Below are positions 57,555 through 64,000 of a stretch of DNA of 64,000 bases, piece after piece. Location of the stretch: NCBI GenBank assembly GCA_002287035.1, contig NSKG01000013.1, positions 1 to 64,000 of the forward strand, in the 5' to 3' direction. The position numbers and the translations under genes were made by a program. Numbering within the stretch: the stretch's first letter is position 1; each line of letters starts with the position of its first letter. The DNA is from Pseudomonas sp. WN033. Lineage in GTDB: Bacteria > Pseudomonadota > Gammaproteobacteria > Pseudomonadales > Pseudomonadaceae. A model generated the notes under the pieces. That model did not search any database. It was not told the origin of the DNA and saw nothing but the letters and a program-made list of their open reading frames with translations.

Positions 57555-58351
57555 TGCCGCTGGCCAGCGCTCTATACCGTGGCCGGGTGTGGCACAAGCG
57601 CCGCAGCCCCCGGGTTCACGCCTTCAGCTACCGGCTCAGCCTGCTGTGGCTTGATCTGGATGAGCAGGCCGAGGTATTCAGCCTCAGCACCCTGTGGTCC
57701 GGCCATTGGTATTCACCCATGCGCTTTCGCGAATCGGACTACCTCAGCCGTCACCGTCAGGCCCATGAGTCGCTGGCCAACTGTGCCCGCCGGTTAGCCA
57801 GCGAGCACCTGGATCTGACGCTCGATGGCCCGGTCAGGCTGCTGACTCAGGTGCGCAGCTTTGGCTTATTGTTCAATCCGGTGTCGTTCTTTTACTGCTA
57901 CCACGCCAACGGTCAGCTCGGTGCGATCATTGCCGAGGTCAGCAACACCCCCTGGAATGAACGCTTCTGCTACCTGCTACCCGCCCAGCCGGACTCAGCA
58001 AATCAGAGCTTCAGCCTGGACAAGGCCTTCCATGTCTCACCGTTCATGCCGTTAAGCCAGACCTACCGGATGCGTTTCAGCACACCAGGCCAGCAGGCAC
58101 GGGTACTCATTCAGAGTCAGCAAAACGGCCAGCCAGTGTTCGATGCGGCATTGCAACTGCAACGCCTGCCATTGAGCCCCGCCGTACTACGTCGTGAAGC
58201 CCTGAGTTTCCCGTTCATGGTCATCAAAACCGTCACTGGTATCTACTGGCAAGCTTTGCGCCTGTGGCTCAAACGCACCCCTGTTTTCTCTCACCATCCT
58301 GCCGCCAACAACGCCCTGGCCGCTCGCCAGCCGCCCAACGACATCTCTTGA
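57554..58351 (+). CDS. DUF1365 family protein
   Basis: Function unknown. The 265-residue protein has the family blocks LYRGRVWHKRRSPRVHAFSYRLSLLWLDLDE and LLFNPVSFFYCYHANGQLGAIIAEVSNTPWNERFCY. It is a regular partner of CFA-type synthases and amine-oxidase flavoproteins, and in this position sits between those two genes. The ATG overlaps the upstream stop by one base. No membrane segment is clear, but the C-terminal helix (SFPFMVIKTVTGIYWQALRLW) is hydrophobic. Confidence 0.9.
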   Translation: MPLASALYRGRVWHKRRSPRVHAFSYRLSLLWLDLDEQAEVFSLSTLWSGHWYSPMRFRESDYLSRHRQAHESLANCARRLASEHLDLTLDGPVRLLTQVRSFGLLFNPVSFFYCYHANGQLGAIIAEVSNTPWNERFCYLLPAQPDSANQSFSLDKAFHVSPFMPLSQTYRMRFSTPGQQARVLIQSQQNGQPVFDAALQLQRLPLSPAVLRREALSFPFMVIKTVTGIYWQALRLWLKRTPVFSHHPAANNALAARQPPNDIS

Positions 58352-58365
58352 GGGAGCACACGCCC

Positions 58366-59673
58366 ATGAGCCAAGTCAATTCCAGCAGCACTAGCCGGCC
58401 CGGCAGCGACCAGCCGCAACTTCAGCAACGCACGACCGAGCAGTCCCGTTGGCTGATCAGTCTGTGCCGCCGACTGGTCCTGCGCCAGCTCGCCAATCTG
58501 CGCTATGGTTGCATCAATATCCATGAAGCCGGCCAGGTTAGCCGTTTTGGTCAGCCAACGGACGATGGTCTGCAGGCCGATATTCATGTGCACGATCCGG
58601 CGGCCTACTCGATGATTACCTGTAATGGCAGCGTTGGTGCTGGCGAATCCTACATCCACGGATTCTGGAGTAGCCCGGACCTGACTGCGGTCACCCGCAT
58701 CTTTGTCCGCAACCTGGAGGTGCTCGATGGCCTTGAGCGCGGCTTGGCGCGCCTGGGACTGCCAGCGCTGAAATGGCTGCACTGGCTCAACCGCAATACT
58801 CTGGCCGGTTCCAGGCGCAACATTCGCGCCCATTACGATCTGGGCAACGAGTTGTTCGAGAACTTCCTGGACCCGACCATGATGTACTCGGCGGCGGTTT
58901 TCCCCAGCGGCTGCGATAACCTTGAACAGGCCCAGCGCCATAAGCTCGAGCGCGTCTGCCGCAAGCTCGAACTGTCTCCCCAGGACCATCTGCTGGAGAT
59001 CGGCAGCGGCTGGGGCAGCATGGCGATTTACGCAGCCCAGCATTATGGCTGCCGGGTAACCACCACGACCTTGTCCCAGGAACAATATCGTTACGCCCAG
59101 GCCCGGATTCGCGAGCTCGGGCTGGAGCAGCGGATAACCCTGCTATTGCAGGACTACCGCGAGTTGAGCGGGCAGTATGACAAGCTGGTCTCGATCGAGA
59201 TGATCGAAGCCGTCGGTCATGACTACTTTCATACCTACTTCAAGACCTGCTCGAACCTGCTCAAGCCGCACGGACTGATGCTGCTGCAGGCGATCACCAT
59301 CCGCGATCAGCGCTATCAACAGGCCCGCCGCAGCGTCGACTTCATCCAGCGCTACATCTTCCCCGGCGGCTCGCTGCCGTCGGTCAGCCTGATCGCCGAA
59401 CTAACCCGCGAACACTCCGATCTGGCCATGCTGCATCTGGAAGATATCGGCGGGCACTACGCCAGAACCCTGCGTCATTGGCAGCACAATCTGAAAACCG
59501 CCCACGGTCATCTGCAACAACTGGGGTATGATGATGCTTTCTTCAGGCTTTGGGAGTTCTATCTGTGCTATTGCGAGGGTGGCTTCATCGAACGGTCGAT
59601 TGGCGCAGCACAAATACTGCTAAGCAAACCTCAGGCACGTCCAACACTGGCGTTCACAACCCAGGGGTTCTGA
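58366..59673 (+). CDS. cfa: Cyclopropane-fatty-acyl-phospholipid synthase family protein
   Basis: An S-adenosylmethionine-dependent methyltransferase acting on unsaturated acyl chains of membrane phospholipids. The 435-residue protein has the SAM motif LEIGSGWGSMAIYAAQHYGCRVTTTTLS (about 210-237) and the following stretch YDKLVSIEMIEAVGHDYF typical of the family. The ATG at 58366 follows AGGGAG. It may be a true cyclopropane synthase, or a related methyltransferase that adds a methyl group; the cluster setting with the flavin oxidase makes the second plausible. Confidence 0.9.
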   Translation: MSQVNSSSTSRPGSDQPQLQQRTTEQSRWLISLCRRLVLRQLANLRYGCINIHEAGQVSRFGQPTDDGLQADIHVHDPAAYSMITCNGSVGAGESYIHGFWSSPDLTAVTRIFVRNLEVLDGLERGLARLGLPALKWLHWLNRNTLAGSRRNIRAHYDLGNELFENFLDPTMMYSAAVFPSGCDNLEQAQRHKLERVCRKLELSPQDHLLEIGSGWGSMAIYAAQHYGCRVTTTTLSQEQYRYAQARIRELGLEQRITLLLQDYRELSGQYDKLVSIEMIEAVGHDYFHTYFKTCSNLLKPHGLMLLQAITIRDQRYQQARRSVDFIQRYIFPGGSLPSVSLIAELTREHSDLAMLHLEDIGGHYARTLRHWQHNLKTAHGHLQQLGYDDAFFRLWEFYLCYCEGGFIERSIGAAQILLSKPQARPTLAFTTQGF

Positions 59674-59674
59674 C

Positions 59675-60214
59675 ATGGCGGTAAAAACCGGCGCGAACGC
59701 CGTTCTGTTCGTGCTCGGCGCCCTGACCTGCCTGCTCGCCAGCGCCAACCCCTGGTGGCTGTTGGCCCCCGTCGCCATCCTGCTGGTCCACTTTAGCTGG
59801 ATCAGTTCCTGGGCGCGCGAAGGTAAGCTGGTCGTCAGTGTACTGCTGGCAGGCTCGGCACTGGACTCCTTTCTGTTACAGCTTGGGGTGTTCGCGTTTC
59901 CCAGTGACGCCACCCTGATCCCGGCCTGGCTGGCGCTGCTCTGGGCCCTGCTCGGCACCACCCTGAATCACTGTCTGGCCTGGACCGCCAAACGCTGGTG
60001 GCTGGCCAGTCTGGTGGGGGTAGTGGTCGGCCCCTGCGCCTACCTGCTCGCCCAGACCTGGACCGACCTCAGCCTGGTCCTCGGGCCACAGACCAGCCTG
60101 CTGATCCTGATCCCGATCTGGGCCGCGGTACTGCCCCTGTTACAGGGGTTTGCCCACCTATATCAGGAGCAGTACCGGCTGCGCCAACTGGGCCGCCGGC
60201 CACCGAAAGACTGA
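59675..60214 (+). CDS. DUF2878 membrane protein
   Basis: A small inner-membrane protein of 179 residues and unknown function, with about five hydrophobic segments (about 8-30, 40-60, 70-90, 100-120, 145-165). It has the family run PWWLLAPVAILLVHFSWISS and the segment FAFPSDATLIPAWLALLWALLGTTLNHCL. It starts two bases after the methyltransferase stop and closes the eight-gene cluster. Confidence 0.85.
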   Translation: MAVKTGANAVLFVLGALTCLLASANPWWLLAPVAILLVHFSWISSWAREGKLVVSVLLAGSALDSFLLQLGVFAFPSDATLIPAWLALLWALLGTTLNHCLAWTAKRWWLASLVGVVVGPCAYLLAQTWTDLSLVLGPQTSLLILIPIWAAVLPLLQGFAHLYQEQYRLRQLGRRPPKD

Positions 60215-60240
60215 GTGGCAGGCAGTTCCAGGCCGGGGAC

Positions 60241-60765
60241 TCAGAAGCTGTAGCGGTAGTGCAGGGCCGTGGTCTCGATCCCGTTATTGGGATTTTTCAG
60301 CCCGGCATTGGAGTAGTGATAGACCCGAAGACCGACTTCTGAACCGGAAGCGAAGCGAACGCCTGCCCCGAGCCGGTCTTCAAACTGAAACTTGGAACCC
60401 AGATCACGATCATGGTCCAGATCAGTTTTGGTGAAATACGACACCCCGATTCCGGCTTCGATGTAAGGGGTCCAACTGGCCTCAATCGGAAAGCTCAATA
60501 CAAATACCGGCGCCAGGGCAAAGGTGGTCGCATCCAGCCCACTCCAGCGAATCACCCCCGTATCCCAGTAACCGCCCAGGTGCACACCGCCAGACTGGCT
60601 CTGCCACAGGGTCCGGCCAAAATCGAACTGGGCCCCCAGCCGGTAAGTGGTGGTCGACTCGGAGCTGTGCCCAATCTCCAGGGTCAGACCATCGATAGCC
60701 GAAGCTACCGGACTCAAAGCCAGCACAGACAACGCGGCTGCCATCACCAGTACGGATTTCTTCAT
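60241..60765 (-). CDS. pagL: Lipid A 3-O-deacylase PagL
   Basis: An outer-membrane beta-barrel enzyme that removes the 3-O-linked acyl chain of lipid A. The 174-residue precursor starts MKKSVLVMAAALSVL with a signal peptide ending PVASA. The C-terminal motif HYSNAGLKNPNNGIE supplies the His-Ser-Glu active site with the spacing known for P. aeruginosa PagL. The protein ends in Phe, as beta-barrels do. I chose the ATG at 60765, eight bases after AAGGAA. The murI gene lies 65 bp upstream. Confidence 0.95.
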   Translation of the reverse strand: MKKSVLVMAAALSVLALSPVASAIDGLTLEIGHSSESTTTYRLGAQFDFGRTLWQSQSGGVHLGGYWDTGVIRWSGLDATTFALAPVFVLSFPIEASWTPYIEAGIGVSYFTKTDLDHDRDLGSKFQFEDRLGAGVRFASGSEVGLRVYHYSNAGLKNPNNGIETTALHYRYSF

Positions 60766-60830
60766 GGACATTTCCTTATTGATTGATGCGTATTTCTCAA
60801 ATACTGCGCCTGAATGCAAAGTGCGCTTTT

Positions 60831-61619
60831 TTAAACCGGCAATCGCTCGACCTTACCCCCTTCCCCCCAGAGTAGCGGCAGAATCATCGCCATGCTCTGA
60901 GGATCGGCGCTGGTCCAAAAACGCGTAGCCACTCCCGGCTCACCACTAAGCAATCCGGTTTCCCCCAGGCGCACCTGCAACTGCCGGGCAACGGCTGCAC
61001 CGGTATCGATCAGCCGGACTGAAGCAGGCAACAATCGCTGCAGGGCCGGGCGAACAAAGGGATAGTGGGTGCAACCTAAAATCAGGGTGTCGCAGCCAGC
61101 TGCCTGCAAAGGTTCAGTATAGCGACGCAACAGGGCTTCAACGGCGGGACCTTCAAGCTCCCCCCGCTCGATACACTCGACCAGACCCGGACAGGGCTGG
61201 GTCACCACCTTGACCGATTGGGCAAAACGGTCGAGCAGGGCCGCAAACTTGGCGCTCTGCAAAGTGCCGGTGGTAGCCAGCACTCCGACCACGCCATTAC
61301 GGGTGGCCAATGCCGCCGGCTTGACCGCCGGTTCCATGCCAATGATTGGCAGGTCATACAACCCACGCAAATCGTTGATCGCTGCAACCGTGGCGGTATT
61401 ACAGGCCAGTACCAGCGCCTTGGCGCCCTGCTCCAGCAGAAAGCCGGCAATCGCCTGACTGCGAGCCCGAATCTGTTCCGGCGTTTTCTCGCCATAGGGC
61501 ACATGGCCGCTGTCCGCGACATACAGAAGCGACTCATTGGGCAACAGTCGACGAATCTCGGCCAGCACCGAGAGCCCGCCCACACCCGAGTCGAAGACCC
61601 CAACCGGCGCCTGATTCAT
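60831..61619 (-). CDS. murI: Glutamate racemase
   Basis: It provides D-glutamate for peptidoglycan. The 262-residue protein starts [19 protein letters not shown] and has the two catalytic cysteines in [11 protein letters not shown] (Cys73) and [10 protein letters not shown] (Cys183). The ATG at 61619 overlaps the moeB stop by four bases, so it is the fourth gene of the prfA-prmC-moeB-murI run. Confidence 0.97.
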   Translation of the reverse strand: MNQAPVGVFDSGVGGLSVLAEIRRLLPNESLLYVADSGHVPYGEKTPEQIRARSQAIAGFLLEQGAKALVLACNTATVAAINDLRGLYDLPIIGMEPAVKPAALATRNGVVGVLATTGTLQSAKFAALLDRFAQSVKVVTQPCPGLVECIERGELEGPAVEALLRRYTEPLQAAGCDTLILGCTHYPFVRPALQRLLPASVRLIDTGAAVARQLQVRLGETGLLSGEPGVATRFWTSADPQSMAMILPLLWGEGGKVERLPV

Positions 61620-62374
61620 GCCGACGCCCCTCGCTGAGCACAACAGGTGCAGGCCGGGTCGCGGCGAACCTTGAGTTCGCGAAAACGACTACCCAGCGCA
61701 TCGATCAGCAGCAGCCGCCCCACCAGCGGCTCACCAAATCCGGCCAGCAGTTTCAGCGCCTCCAGCGCCTGCAGACTGCCGACCAGTCCGACCAGCGGCC
61801 CGACTACCCCGGCTTCGCTACAACTCAAGGCAGTGTCGTCGCCCTCACCATACAGACACTGATAGCACGGGCTGTCGACCCGGCGCGGATCAAACACGCT
61901 GAGCTGGCCTTCCAGGCGAATGGCTGCACCCGACACCAGCGGCTTACCTTCGACCATACAGGCTGCATTGATGGCCTGGCGGGTAGCAAAGTTATCGGTA
62001 CAGTCGAGCACCAGATCGACGCTGGCCACCGCCTGGCTCAGCGCCCGATCGGCCAGCCCCTGCTCCAGGCAGCGAACCTTGACCTCGGGATTGATCGCTC
62101 GGACCCGCTCGGCGGCCGAACTGACCTTGGCCCGGCCAATGTCGGCCTGATGATGGATCACCTGACGCTGCAAATTGGTCAGATCGACCTGATCATGATC
62201 GGCCAGGACCAGCTCACCCACTCCGGCGGCGGCCAGATACAAGGCCACGGGCGCGCCCAGGCCACCGAGGCCGACAATCAACACCCGGCTGTCGAGCAGC
62301 CGCTGCTGACCATCGATATCGATCTGCGCCAGCAGTATCTGCCGGCTGTAGCGCAGCAGTTGCTGATCATTCAT
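61616..62374 (-). CDS. moeB: MoeB/ThiF-type adenylyltransferase
   Basis: It adenylates the C-terminus of a MoaD or ThiS-like sulfur carrier for molybdopterin or thiamine synthesis. The 252-residue protein has the nucleotide loop GLGGLGAP (about 35-42), the catalytic region Cys185 in [14 protein letters not shown], and two zinc-binding pairs, Cys170-Cys173 and Cys242-Cys245. GGAGG precedes the ATG at 62374. It overlaps prmC by eight bases. The carrier gene is not in the window. Confidence 0.95.
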   Translation of the reverse strand: MNDQQLLRYSRQILLAQIDIDGQQRLLDSRVLIVGLGGLGAPVALYLAAAGVGELVLADHDQVDLTNLQRQVIHHQADIGRAKVSSAAERVRAINPEVKVRCLEQGLADRALSQAVASVDLVLDCTDNFATRQAINAACMVEGKPLVSGAAIRLEGQLSVFDPRRVDSPCYQCLYGEGDDTALSCSEAGVVGPLVGLVGSLQALEALKLLAGFGEPLVGRLLLIDALGSRFRELKVRRDPACTCCAQRGASA

Positions 62375-63197
62375 CGGCACGTCCTCCACTGACCCGTTCA
62401 TGTCCACCCAAATCGTGCCAGGAATCGACTTCAACAAACCCGGCAGCCACCAACAACTCGCGCACTGCCGCCGCCTGTTGCCAACCATGTTCGAGCAGCA
62501 GCCAGCCACCAGGCGTCAGGTGGCGCCGAGCCTGACTGACGATCCGACGAATATCGTCCAGCCCGTCACTGCCACTGACCAGCGCACTATGTGGCTCATA
62601 GCGCACATCACCCTGCTGCAGATGCGGGTCATCAGCGGCAATATAAGGCGGATTGGATACGATCAGGTCGAAGCGGCCAAGTGGTAGCTGGGCAAACCAG
62701 TCGCTCTGAACGAAGTTGGCGTTGCCAATCCCCAGGCGCTGACGATTTTCCTCAGCCAAGGCCACCGCCTCGGCCACCCGGTCACAGCCGAATACCTGCC
62801 ATTGCCTACGCTCACTGGCCAGCGCCAGGGCAATCGCGCCAGTACCGGTCCCCAGGTCCAGAACCCTGGCGTCCTCTGCCGGCCCCAGACGCAACGCCAG
62901 TTCGACCAGCAGTTCGGTGTCCGGACGCGGAATCAGGGTACTTGGGGCGACTTTCAGGTCCAGACTCCAGAAGCCTCGCTGGCCAAGCAGGTAGGCTACC
63001 GGCTCACCGGCACGGCGACGGGCCAACAGCTCAGCGAAGCACTCGAGCTGCTTAGCACTCGGCTCGTGCTCCGGCCAGGTCCGCAGGTAGCTGCGCGGCT
63101 TGTCCAGCACATGCGCCAGCAACAGCTCGGCATCCAGCCGAGGGCTATCGGAATCCGGAAGCTCGGCCTGGGCCAGCAGCTCGGCGATGCTGCTCAT
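62367..63197 (-). CDS. prmC: Release factor glutamine methyltransferase PrmC
   Basis: It methylates the glutamine of the GGQ motif of release factors RF1 and RF2. The 276-residue protein has the SAM motif [14 protein letters not shown] (about 114-127) and the active NPPY motif (182-185). It overlaps the prfA stop by four bases, which couples production of enzyme and substrate. Confidence 0.97.
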   Translation of the reverse strand: MSSIAELLAQAELPDSDSPRLDAELLLAHVLDKPRSYLRTWPEHEPSAKQLECFAELLARRRAGEPVAYLLGQRGFWSLDLKVAPSTLIPRPDTELLVELALRLGPAEDARVLDLGTGTGAIALALASERRQWQVFGCDRVAEAVALAEENRQRLGIGNANFVQSDWFAQLPLGRFDLIVSNPPYIAADDPHLQQGDVRYEPHSALVSGSDGLDDIRRIVSQARRHLTPGGWLLLEHGWQQAAAVRELLVAAGFVEVDSWHDLGGHERVSGGRADE

Positions 63198-64000
63198 GCG
63201 TTGTCCAGGGCCGCTAACTGATCGGCCTGATATTCACGCAGCAGAGGCTCGATCACGTTGTCCAGACCACCCTGAATCACCTCATCGAGGCTGTACAGCG
63301 TCAAATTGATGCGATGATCAGTCACCCGGCCCTGAGGGAAGTTGTAGGTGCGGATGCGCTCGGAGCGGTCGCCGGAACCAACCAGCAGCCGTCGGGCATC
63401 GGAGACTTCCTTCTCCTGGGCCTCGCGCTGCTGGCTGACCAGCCGAGACTGCAGCAGACTCATGGCCTTGGCCCGGTTCTTGTGCTGCGAACGCTCTTCC
63501 TGGCATTCAACTACCATTCCGGTCGGGATATGAGTGATACGGATCGCCGAGTCGGTCTTGTTGACGTGCTGACCACCAGCACCGGAAGCCCGGTAGGTAT
63601 CGACGCGCAGGTCAGCCGGATTGATCTCGATGGCGGCCTGTTCATCCATTTCCGGCAGGATCGCCACAGTACAGGCCGAGGTGTGGATACGCCCCTGCGA
63701 TTCGGTCTCCGGTACCCGCTGCACCCGATGGGCTCCAGACTCGAACTTGAGCTTGGCGTAGACACCCTGCCCCTCGACCCGGGCGATTACCTCCTTGTAC
63801 CCCCCATGCTCACCTTCGTTTTCCGACAGCACTTCTACCCGCCAGCCCTGACGCTCAGCGTAACGTGAATACATCCGGAACAGATCACCAGCAAACAGCG
63901 CCGCCTCATCACCACCGGTCCCGGCCCGCACTTCGAGAAACACGTTGCGCTCGTCATTGGGATCCTTGGGCAACAACAGCCGGTTGAGTTCGGCATCCAG
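63194..64000 (-). CDS. prfA: Peptide chain release factor 1 (N-terminus beyond window)
   Basis: RF1 recognises UAA and UAG stop codons and triggers peptide release. The visible C-terminal 268 codons (of about 360) include [22 protein letters not shown] with the GGQ motif, and [14 protein letters not shown]. The frame is open to the right edge with coding sequence continuing ([12 protein letters not shown]), so the 5' end and the start are missing. In Pseudomonas hemA normally precedes it. Confidence 0.96.
   Translation of the reverse strand: MDAELNRLLLPKDPNDERNVFLEVRAGTGGDEAALFAGDLFRMYSRYAERQGWRVEVLSENEGEHGGYKEVIARVEGQGVYAKLKFESGAHRVQRVPETESQGRIHTSACTVAILPEMDEQAAIEINPADLRVDTYRASGAGGQHVNKTDSAIRITHIPTGMVVECQEERSQHKNRAKAMSLLQSRLVSQQREAQEKEVSDARRLLVGSGDRSERIRTYNFPQGRVTDHRINLTLYSLDEVIQGGLDNVIEPLLREYQADQLAALDNA

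Overview
The window is a 64 kb piece of a high-GC gammaproteobacterial chromosome, almost certainly from the Pseudomonadaceae (Pseudomonas or a close relative such as Halopseudomonas). This rests on protein similarity and on short blocks of gene order that match P. aeruginosa as I remember it: lptF/lptG-pepA-holC-valS; tldD-nitrilase-yhdP-rng-maf-mreDCB with divergent gatCAB; the PA4642 family to hpt-upp-uraA; and prfA-prmC-moeB-murI-pagL. These blocks lie far apart in P. aeruginosa, so the window is a rearranged core chromosome with accessory genes between the blocks. I see no rRNA, tRNA, CRISPR array, prophage or complete insertion sequence.

Layout. 0-1 kb: the nearly complete gene for a type VI secretion tube protein (Hcp), read leftward from a textbook sigma-54 control region. 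0.9-11.6 kb: lipopolysaccharide export (lptFG), aminopeptidase, DNA polymerase chi subunit, valyl-tRNA synthetase, an SLC13-type transporter and a nucleoid-associated protein, closed by a REP hairpin pair. 11.7-20.5 kb: accessory region with a same-strand run of TetR regulator, OXA-2-like class D beta-lactamase, GNAT acetyltransferase, UMF1-type MFS transporter and DUF4190 protein; then a DUF2855 protein, an ABC-2 exporter pair, a GST-like protein, a GIY-YIG protein and a one-domain asparaginase. 20.6-35.1 kb: TldD, nitrilase, YhdP, RNase G, Maf and the MreBCD cell-shape operon, divergent from the GatCAB amidotransferase operon. 35.2-44.1 kb: RlpA-like lipoprotein, choline transporter BetT, YajG, small conserved proteins, a SulP transporter and purine/pyrimidine salvage (hpt, upp, uraA). 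44.2-48.4 kb: a compact minor pilin operon, pilV-pilW-pilX-short pilY1-pilE. 48.5-52.2 kb: hydroxyacid dehydrogenase, LysE exporter, ferrochelatase and a TIGR01777 epimerase. 52.4-60.2 kb: a photo-oxidative stress cluster of flavoprotein, DUF523/DUF1722 protein, photolyase, SnoaL-like protein, flavin amine oxidase, DUF1365 protein, cyclopropane-synthase-like methyltransferase and DUF2878 protein. 60.2-64 kb: PagL lipid A deacylase, MurI, MoeB, PrmC and the start-truncated prfA.

The most interesting signals are: (1) the hcp control region, with a -24/-12 promoter, an IHF-like site and three copies of a TGCGCAA-N4-TTGCGCA palindrome; (2) a ~130 bp dispersed repeat with a compensatory base-pair change in its stem, abutting the stop codons of lptG and an ABC permease; (3) a chromosomal OXA-2-like beta-lactamase in a regulator/acetyltransferase/exporter operon; (4) a shortened PilY1 whose calcium-binding loop appears lost; and (5) the light-stress cluster, with repeated AACTTRTACA motifs ahead of its first genes and enzymes that could modify unsaturated membrane lipids. 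All calls come from reading the sequence; no database search was run.
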